Assembly: GCA_009823505.1 (NCBI GenBank)
Contig: VZQC01013830.1
Location: forward strand, 929,562 to 993,561
Reading direction: 5' to 3'
DNA from: Rhizomys pruinosus
Taxonomy: Eukaryota; Chordata; Mammalia; Rodentia; Spalacidae
Length of the DNA stretch: 64,000 nucleotides
Below the pieces are notes generated by a model. It did no database searches. It was not told the DNA's origin and saw only the letters and a program-made list of their open reading frames with translations. The translations under genes were made by a program, and so were the position numbers. Shown in pieces: positions 56,923 through 64,000 of this stretch (position 1 is the first letter of the stretch; the number at the start of each line of letters is the position of its first letter).

Positions 56923-57341
56923 GGACTCTTGCAATTTCATTAAACTGTCATTCAACACCATCATTAAGTGGCTTATGACTGGCTGTACAAGTAAGCTATT
57001 TGGTCCCCTGAGTTTGCATAGTATGAGTTACAGGGTGAGTTCTGATAATGAATGAAAAATGACTTACCTGAATCTGTTTGGTTTCTGAGTGTTGGAGAGC
57101 AGGATTTAGACATCGAGGGAATCCTGTAGTTCAATATTTCAACAGACTCAAGATTTCTTCATGAAGGCACCCATAAAAGGGACTGTTTATTGAAATCTTC
57201 AAGTAGTAGGTTTTATGGGCATTCAAACCTACAACATAGGTTCTAAAGGGCGATACCAAGAACACAGAAAGTGGCCAAGCCTTTGAGAATCTTTGCCTCT
57301 AGAATTGTCTGCTGATTTTGAAAACCTGGGCTATCTGAAAA
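56923..57341. other. Unique sequence
   Basis: Nothing recognised. Confidence 0.45.
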
Positions 57342-57470
57342 GTCTCCCTGTAGCCCCAGCTGGCCTGGAACTCACTCTGTAGACCAGGCTGGCCTTGAAC
57401 TCACAAAGATCCACCTGTCTCTGCCTCCCAAGTGCTAAGATTAAAGGCATGTGCCACCACACCTGGCTAG
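57342..57470 (-). repeat. B1 SINE lacking its tail
   Basis: It starts at 'gtctccctgtagccccagct' with no poly-T, so the 3' end is missing. The 5' end is 'gccaccacacctggct'. Confidence 0.92.
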
Positions 57471-57836
57471 AAAAGTGCTTTTTAGACTAGAGGTACCCCT
57501 ATAAATTCCCAAGATTGAATCCAGTGAAGTGTTTGGTTTGGTCTAGTATTAATCAGTATAAAGTTTTGATTTTGATTGTTACTGGCATTTAAAATTGGGC
57601 GCATTTTACATATAAACCTAGATTTCATGGCTTTCCTAGAAAATTGAATGTTCAGTTAGTACTGGTTCCAGATTTGCAGTGCCATGGATGTGACGTCTCC
57701 TTTAGATGGTGTGCGTTTCTGCTTAGCCTGAGTCCCCGCCTCTCCCTCTTCCTTACCGCACTGGGGGGTCCATTGGCATTTTCACATCTTCCTACTGGCA
57801 GGTGCCACTCATTTGCTGCACCCATTGGTCCTCTTT
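57471..57836. other. Unique sequence
   Basis: Nothing recognised. Confidence 0.4.
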
Positions 57837-57851
57837 ATAGTTAAGTTTCTT

Positions 57852-58089
57852 TTTTTTTAATTTTTTAAATTTTTTAAATTTTATTTTCGTATGTGTATGA
57901 ATGTACTGTCTGCATGCAGGTTTGTGCACCCATGTCATGCAATGCCACAGAGGTCAGAAGAGGGCATCGAATTCCCCTGGAACTGGAGTTAAAGACAGTT
58001 TTTAGCCGCCATGTGGGTGCTGGGGATCGAACCCGGGTCCTCTGCAAGAGCAGTTGGTGCTCTTAACCGCTAGGCCATCTCTCCAGCCC
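57852..58089 (-). repeat. B2-type SINE
   Basis: Reverse box B ggttcgatccc is intact; short body form. An exact 15-bp duplication, atagttaagtttctt, lies at 57837-57851 and 58090-58104. Confidence 0.96.
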
Positions 58090-58104
58090 ATAGTTAAGTT
58101 TCTT

Positions 58105-59690
58105 ATTCAGCCTAAATTTAGGCTCTAAGAGGGCAGTGCAGAAGCAGCTAGAAAGTAGACAGCTGAGTCTCCATGCCTGGGAGAAGAATGGCATTTGTGG
58201 ATCCTGTGAAGAGAAAGAAGACAGTTTCTTACTTAACCTTTGACTTCTGTGAGGTAGGGTATGGAAACCTGTGTTCCTGGTCATGTGAGAAGAGATTCTG
58301 GGTCTCAGTCTTGGATTTGCTCCTCAAAGGACCAGATTAATTTAGATTACTTTGGATCATCCAGTTTTCTTAAGTGAGGACATAAAGCAAGGGATTTTCT
58401 TTCTAAAAAATTAGGATATTCAAGAACCTGATGCTTCTGAACAATGATAAAAGAAGTCTTAGAGGATTTCAAGAATGAATATGTCTCTGGCAACATTGGG
58501 AACACTCAGACCAAGAGATTTTTTAGGAGACATGATATATACAGTGATATGTTGGCTTTGTGGTTGCTTGGCTGTGCCATGGGGTATTGAATTCCTACAT
58601 ATACATATACAAATACATATACATATACGAACTATATATACTTGTAGAAATTATGTGATTGTGGAGGCTGAGAAGTTCTGTACTCAGCATCAGACAAGCT
58701 ATGAGGCCTAAGAAAACAAGTGACATCTCTCAGATGTGAGACATCACTCTGTCCCAACTGGAAGGCAGAGAGAATGCCTCCTTTCCTGCTTAGTCTTCTG
58801 CTGGGCTCTGCTTTGATGAACTTCATGTGGTCCACTCACTCAAGGAATCCCATACACTTTACTTTGTCTACTTACTCGACTATTCATCTCAGCCAGAAAC
58901 ACTCTCCCAGACACACCCAAAAGAACATTTATCCTAACATTTGGGCATCCTGTGGCCCAGTTAAGTGGCAATGTAGATGAACCATCACATCTCATGTCTG
59001 TGTGCATAGAGAGCTGAAATGAATCCTTTCAACTGCAAACTGAATCTGTGTGGCTTGCTCATGTGGTCCACCAAGAAACACTTTGCTTTTGTCATCCGGT
59101 GAAGTCACATGCTTGAAGTGATCATGTGATAATTTTTTATAAAAGCAACCCCCTGGCATAGAACTTAGCTGTTGTTTTTCTCTCTGAAACCAGATGTCCA
59201 AATGCCCAGTCTCCTACTGCATAGAGAGTAAAGGGGATCACAGAGATGCCCAGGTTCTGAGCACGTGGGGGGCACTCCTGTGAGGCAGGGAAGCACTTCT
59301 TTGGTGTCTTTCATGCTTCACGCTTCAGGTGTCCTGCACACCTCTCTGTCAGGGGCTGGCCTTTCCATGGCCATTTTTCAGTCCATCTCTGCTTCCCGTG
59401 CTTTTTTTTGCAGCCTTGTCTTTTTGATATGCAATGTTAGAATCCCCCTGCATTGTCAGCTTTAGGCCCCCATGGCTCTCTGCCCAACTTCTGGAATATT
59501 CTGTTTCTGTACCCATCTTCTCCAGCCAGAGGTGTCTTGTTTCCACACTTGTTGACTCCTGCCAAATTCTTGTTCTGACCTCCGAGTCCATCTTGACAGG
59601 TATTCCAACACTCCAGATCTTAGCACCATCCCCAAGTCACTATGTGTGTCCTTCTTCCTCCCATTAGACACAACAAAACAGACCCTTCAA
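58105..59690. other. Unique sequence with (ATATAC)n
   Basis: A short ATATAC-type repeat is at 58600-58640. The rest shows no repeat or gene; frames are under 90 codons. Confidence 0.5.
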
Positions 59691-59705
59691 GAGAATTTGA
59701 CCAAT

Positions 59706-59930
59706 TGGGACTGGGAGATGGTTTTGTGGTTAGGAGCAATTGCTGTTCTTTCAGGGGAGGAATGATTGGTTCCCCAAACCCACGTGGTGGCTCGTAAACA
59801 TCTGTAAGTGCAGTTCCATGGGATCTGACACCCTCTTCTGCCCCTCACAGGCACTTCACACACATGGTGCACTTACATACATTCAGATAACACACACACA
59901 TAAATTTTAAAAAATTAAAAAGAGAATTTG
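59706..59930 (+). repeat. B2-type SINE, older diverged copy
   Basis: The head is 'gggactgggagatggttttg' and the body 'gatctgacaccctcttctgc' is distinct from the common form here. The flank agagaatttga occurs on both sides. Confidence 0.8.
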
Positions 59931-59994
59931 AACAAAATTACATGAATCTCTTGAGAGTTAAGCTAAGAAATCAACCTAGGACAGCCCTGTGGGA

Positions 59995-60224
59995 GCTGGG
60001 GCACAAGTTGGCCATCTCTCTGGAGGTGTGGGTGCAGGGCAGCTGTGAGCACCCCATGGTGCTATGTCCCGCCCATCTCCCATTATGAGCTGGACCTGAG
60101 GGCAGCATATGGCTGCATGCCATGATCAGCTGGTCATCATCACCCAGCTGACCAACCCAGAGGAGGACGAGGGGTGACCTGCTGCAGCAGGCGAGAAAGG
60201 ACTTGGCAAGTAAGCAAGAGATGG
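59995..60224 (+). pseudogene. Coding-like remnant of unknown origin
   Basis: Three pieces in different frames read like protein: LWELGHKLAISLEVW (60000s), then YELDLRAAYGC, then DQLVIITQLTNPEEDEG, followed after one extra base by DLLQQARKDLASKQEM. Composition is GC-rich, unlike the flanks, and no poly-A follows because a B2 begins at 60225. I do not recognise the protein. It may be a fragment of a processed pseudogene or chance. Confidence 0.3.
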
Positions 60225-60452
60225 TGGGGGCTGGAGTGTGGATCAGTGGTTAAGAGCACTGAGTGCTCTTGCAGAGGGCGTGTTCAATTCCCAGCACTCA
60301 CATGGTGGCTAACAGCCATCCATAACGCTAGCTCAGAAGAAGCAACGCCTTCTTCTAACCTCTGTGGGAATTGCGCAACATGGGTGCGTGGGCACACACG
60401 CAGGTAATACACTCATGCACCTAAAATATGCATATTTTTAAAAATTAAAAAA
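60225..60452 (+). repeat. B2-type SINE, first of a pair, older
   Basis: 'ctggagtgtggatcagtggt' and 'cacatggtggctaacagcc'; box B is degraded (tgttcaattcc). An A-rich tail runs straight into the next B2. Confidence 0.88.
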
Positions 60453-60717
60453 GGGAGAGATGGCCTAGAGGTTAAGAGCGCTGACTGCTCTTGCAGAGGA
60501 CCCGGGTTCGATCCCCAGCACCCACATGGCGGCCGAGAGCCGTCTGAGACTCCAATTCCAGGAGAACTCCAGTTCCAGGGGAGTCCGACACCCTCTTCTG
60601 ACCTCTGCGGCATTGCACGTCATGGGTGCACAGACTTGCATGCAGACAGTACATTCATACACATACGGAAATAAATAAAATAAAAAAAAATTAAAAAAAA
60701 TTAAAAAAAAAGAAAGA
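60453..60717 (+). repeat. B2-type SINE, second of the pair, younger
   Basis: The first few bases of the head are missing. Box A tggcctagagg and box B ggttcgatccc are kept, the body duplication is present, and the A-rich tail is long. Confidence 0.95.
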
Positions 60718-60922
60718 AAATGGCTGGAGGGACAAAGTTGTGGCAGTGGTGGCTTTTAGGGAAATGTGACTTTGGGAGAAATTAAAGCCAGCAAATAATT
60801 CCATTTGCTGCACAGAAGCCAAAATGTTCTATCGTAAACACAAGTATAACCATGTAGACAGAGCGATGGAGACAGGAAAATAGTAGGAACCTGTGGAATT
60901 GAGACTGCAACACCTCTGGCGA

Positions 60923-61158
60923 GCCTGGAACTGTCATGGCCTCCCTGAAGCTGTGGTCCTCTCCCAGGAACCTGGAGCTGTGGTTTTCTCTCACGAGCCT
61001 GGAGCAGTGGTCTCTTCCCACCAGCCTGCAGCTGTTGTGGCCTCCCCTGAAACTGGACCTGTGGATCCTCCTCTGAGCCTGAAACTGTGGTCCCCTTCCC
61101 ATGAGCTGGAGCTGTGGTCCCCTCCTGTGAGCTGGAGCTGTGGTCCCCTACTGTCAGC
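60923..61158. repeat. Degenerate minisatellite, nine units of 22-28 bp
   Basis: Units follow the form cctggagctgtggtc plus a C/T-rich end such as ccctcctgtgag. Because 26-27 bp is close to a multiple of three, 137- and 106-codon frames remain open on the minus strand and a 102-codon frame on the plus strand. They encode Gln/Gly/Ser-rich repeats with no known domain. Confidence 0.85.
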
Positions 61159-61597
61159 CATGGTTCCACACTCGTCTGGTGGTAGGGTGACAGGGGAGTA
61201 GAATGGAGGATGGAGCACCTCCAGATGTTGGAGCACCTCCAGCAGTTTCAGCCTAAGTGGCTGCATTCCTCCCCCCCTTCCCCTGCGGTCTCAGATTGTA
61301 TAAACAGTGGCTTTTCCTCTGCGTTGGGCTTATGCTGGGGACAGGGGAGATCCGTGCCATTTAGAGATTTTGGTCTTGAGAGGACTAATTCTCTGGGACG
61401 ACTTCCCATCTATACTGTGGGCCAGCTATGGTCTTGATTCCATGTGTAGTTCTGGGTATCCAGGTCTTGATGTTGGATCCCTCCCATTCCTAAGCACCAA
61501 GAAAGTTTCTGTTATTTTTCTATTTTCTGTCTTCTATAACCCCATTGTGTCTTAATTTATGCCCTAGTAAAGCATCTAACTGAACTTTTTAAAAATT
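61159..61597. other. Unique sequence
   Basis: gatggagcacctccag and gttggagcacctccag, about 19 bp apart near 61208-61245, form a small duplication. Nothing else is recognised. Confidence 0.45.
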
Positions 61598-61644
<47 letters not shown>

Positions 61645-62011
61645 TCTTTTTGGTCTTTTTGAAACATGGTCTCCCTGTAGCTCCAGCTGTCCTGGAACTA
61701 ACTCTGTAGACCAGGCTTGACTTGAACTCACAGAGATCCACCTGCCTCTGCCTCCCAAGTGCTAGGATTAAATATGTGTGCCACCATGCCTGGTTCTATT
61801 TATTTATTTTTAATGTATGTGAATGTACTGTGTGCATGCAGGTCTGTGCACCCATGTCGTGCAATGCTGCGGAGGTCAGAAGAGGGTGTCGGATTCCCCT
61901 GGGACCGGAGTCAAAGACGGCTCTAGGCTGCCGTGTGGGTGCTGGGGATCGAACCTGGGTCCTCTGCAAGAGCATTCGGCGCTCTTAACTACCTGGCCAT
62001 CTCTCCAGTCC
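61598..62011 (-). repeat. B2-type SINE with a B1 inserted in its (TTTA)n tail
   Basis: The B2 head and body are at 61798-62011 (reverse, short body form, box B ggttcgatccc). Its (TTTA)n tail continues at 61598-61645 on the far side of a B1. The flanks taactgaactt and taattgaactt suggest an aged duplication around the whole. Confidence 0.85.
61646..61796 (-). repeat. B1 SINE in the B2 tail
   Basis: 'ggtctttttgaaacatggtc' to 'gccaccatgcctggttc', reverse. It has tatttattta on both sides. Confidence 0.93.
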
Positions 62012-62047
62012 CTAATTGAACTTCTAGAGATAAAAATCAGTCTGGGA

Positions 62048-62270
62048 TGGAGGGAGTGGAGAGATGGCTCAGTGGTTAAGAGCACTGACTGCTCTTGCAG
62101 AGGAACCAGGTTTGAATCCAGCCTCTACACAGTGGCTAATGACTGTCCTTAATTCCAGTTCCAAGGAATCTAACATGCTCTTGTGACTTCCATAGGCCTT
62201 GCACGACATGGGTACACATATAGGTAATACACTCATACACATAAAATAAAAATAATAAAATGTTTTGAAA
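62048..62270 (+). repeat. B2-type SINE, older copy
   Basis: 'ggagagatggctcagtggtt' with a degraded box B (ggtttgaatcc); the body is diverged. Flanks aaaatcagtctgg and aaaatcacagtctgg are alike. Confidence 0.88.
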
Positions 62271-62529
62271 ATCACAGTCTGGAAAGTTTAAAAATGTTAT
62301 GTAATAACTAAACTGATAGGATTCTCAATTGAAAAATATATATTCATATTTTAGAATGCAAATTGTCAATTATCTACTATAATTTTTGCATATTATTTAT
62401 AGATAAAACTATACCACCTAGTTTCAACAATAATGTGAAAATTTTCCCTGTTACTGTAATGTGGGTTTGTCATTCACTCCCTTCCAAAGTCTCCAATCTA
62501 TAGAAGGTTTTTCAATGTAATCATGTTAT
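62271..62529. other. Unique AT-rich sequence
   Basis: Nothing recognised. Confidence 0.4.
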
Positions 62530-62672
62530 TTTAATTTTTTGGTCTTTTAAATACAGGGTCTCCTTGTAGCAATAGATGGCCTGGACCTCACTACATATAT
62601 CAGGCTGGATCTCATAGCAGTCCACTTGCCTCTGCCTCCAGAGGATTAAAGGCATGTACTACCATATTTGGC
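62530..62672 (-). repeat. B1 SINE, older
   Basis: 'gggtctccttgtagcaatag' and 'ggattaaaggcatgtactac', diverged. Confidence 0.85.
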
Positions 62673-62833
62673 AATCTTTTTTTTTTTTTTTTTGGTCTTT
62701 TCAAGACAGGGTCTCCCTGTAGCCCCAGCTGTCCTGGAACTCACTCTGTAGACCAGGCTGGTCTTGAACTCACAAAGATCTGCCTGCCTCTGCCTCCCAA
62801 GTGCTAGGATTAAAGGTGTGCACCACTACACCA
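62673..62833 (-). repeat. B1 SINE, younger
   Basis: A 20-bp T tract and 'gagacagggtctccctgt'-type text with two changes; it abuts the older B1 in the same orientation. Confidence 0.93.
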
Positions 62834-62896
62834 TCATAATCATACTATTTTTTAAAAGAAAAGAATGCCACTAAAATTTTTACTCTTTCTGAGCAC

Positions 62897-63544
62897 NNNN
62901 NNNNNNNNNNNNNNNNNNNNNNNNNNNNNNNNNNNNNNNNNNNNNNNNNNNNNNNNNNNNNNNNNNNNNNNNNNNNNNNNNNNNNNNNNNNNNNNNNNNN
63001 NNNNNNNNNNNNNNNNNNNNNNNNNNNNNNNNNNNNNNNNNNNNNNNNNNNNNNNNNNNNNNNNNNNNNNNNNNNNNNNNNNNNNNNNNNNNNNNNNNNN
63101 NNNNNNNNNNNNNNNNNNNNNNNNNNNNNNNNNNNNNNNNNNNNNNNNNNNNNNNNNNNNNNNNNNNNNNNNNNNNNNNNNNNNNNNNNNNNNNNNNNNN
63201 NNNNNNNNNNNNNNNNNNNNNNNNNNNNNNNNNNNNNNNNNNNNNNNNNNNNNNNNNNNNNNNNNNNNNNNNNNNNNNNNNNNNNNNNNNNNNNNNNNNN
63301 NNNNNNNNNNNNNNNNNNNNNNNNNNNNNNNNNNNNNNNNNNNNNNNNNNNNNNNNNNNNNNNNNNNNNNNNNNNNNNNNNNNNNNNNNNNNNNNNNNNN
63401 NNNNNNNNNNNNNNNNNNNNNNNNNNNNNNNNNNNNNNNNNNNNNNNNNNNNNNNNNNNNNNNNNNNNNNNNNNNNNNNNNNNNNNNNNNNNNNNNNNNN
63501 NNNNNNNNNNNNNNNNNNNNNNNNNNNNNNNNNNNNNNNNNNNN
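62897..63544. other. Assembly gap (648 N)
   Basis: Undetermined bases. The right edge is inside a TTTCC repeat, so that repeat probably caused the gap. The apparent long frames spanning it are not real. Confidence 0.99.
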
Positions 63545-63650
63545 TTCCTTTCCTTTCCTTTCCTTTCCTTTCCTTTCCTTTCCTTTCCTTTCCTTTCCTT
63601 TCCTTTCCTTTCCTTTCCTTTCCTTTCCTTTCCTTTCCTTTCCTTTCCTT
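63545..63650. repeat. (TTTCC)n microsatellite
   Basis: About 21 pentamers, followed by imperfect C/T-rich text to about 63705. Confidence 0.96.
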
Positions 63651-63719
63651 CTTCCCTTTCCTTCCTTCTTCCTTTCCTCCCTCCCTCTCATCCTCTATTC
63701 CTCTCTGTCTCTTGCTCAC

Positions 63720-63870
63720 CACCTCTTTTGTTTCAGTGTAGCCTAGGCTGGCCTCAAACTCACTATGTAACACATAGCTGAGGCTGGCCTTGAGCTTTTG
63801 ATCCTAATAGCTCTGGCTCTTGAGTCCTGAGGTTATATAGGTGTATGCAAACACGAGGAGCTATGAAGTC
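63720..63870 (-). repeat. Old B1/B4-type SINE fragment
   Basis: 'gtgtagcctaggctggcctc' and 'gaggctggccttgagctttt' are B1-like and diverged. The last 130 bases of the window show nothing. Confidence 0.55.
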
Positions 63871-64000
63871 ATTTTTTCCACTTTGCTGGTTCTAGTATTT
63901 TTTTTACTTTATTATTATGTGACTTTATTTTTTTCAAAGAACACTGTAATCTACTTTCCTAACCCTATCAATATCTGCTGGACTAAGCAAAGGCTATGCT

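Noticed and set aside
62852..63773. Frames of 279-297 codons
   Set aside because: Most of each is the run of N; the rest is (TTTCC)n or its complement.

Overview
This window looks like non-coding nuclear DNA from a rodent. I found no host protein-coding exon, no tRNA or rRNA gene, and nothing bacterial such as operons, CRISPR arrays or insertion sequences. The SINE set points to the mouse/rat/hamster superfamily (Muroidea): about nineteen B2-type SINEs with tRNA-derived heads, about a dozen B1 SINEs, B3/B4/RSINE1-type SINEs and one ID-type SINE. The B1 3' part (ctacagggagaccctgtctc) and the B2 body (internal 'aggagaactccagttccagg') do not match the usual Mus or Rattus forms, so another muroid lineage is more likely. 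I cannot name the species. Almost every open reading frame is either decayed L1 coding sequence or an accident of a simple repeat or SINE.

Layout. 1-1014: L1 3'-end material with an extra module and a long AT palindrome. 1015-3335: unique DNA, one B1 and a head-to-tail B2 pair. 3336-11365: a nested L1 complex. An older minus-strand L1 is split by a plus-strand L1 at 4443-10464 with two 163-bp promoter-type monomers, ORF1 and ORF2 remnants and a 3' UTR, flanked by a 15-bp target-site duplication. Inside it, part of ORF2 is replaced by a foreign block of about 2.2 kb. 11366-19000: unique DNA, another minus L1 3' UTR, an MLT1-type LTR and L2. 19000-26000: B2, MER5A, a Tigger (MER2-type) MITE, MIR and a long TG-rich tract.

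26068-28487: three tandem arrays close together: 14 units of 47 bp, 28 units of about 43 bp that grew out of an L1 3' UTR, and (CTCAT)n. 28488-36130: mostly unique with MIR, L2, B1 and B3. 36131-41300: an internally deleted plus-strand L1, then about 3 kb of minus-strand L1 with SINEs nested in it. 41300-50735: MIR, MER5A split by an L1 3' end, MaLR-type LTRs, a 320-bp pyrimidine tract and RSINE1. 50736-62833: unique DNA with B2/B1, a candidate retroviral-type LTR beside a degenerate repeat array, an ID SINE, a MaLR LTR split by a B2, a decayed coding-like block and a 26-bp degenerate array. 62897-63544 is an assembly gap ending in a (TTTCC)n repeat.

No set of genes works together here. The story is one of retrotransposon nesting and local tandem amplification. 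The best leads are the 15-bp duplication that defines the nested L1, the L1-seeded minisatellite, the repeated L1 3'-terminus/module arrangement with a CTCF-like core, and the possible LTR with its leader repeats. Repeat family names come from remembered consensus patterns, not a database search, and boundaries are usually good to 5-20 bp.
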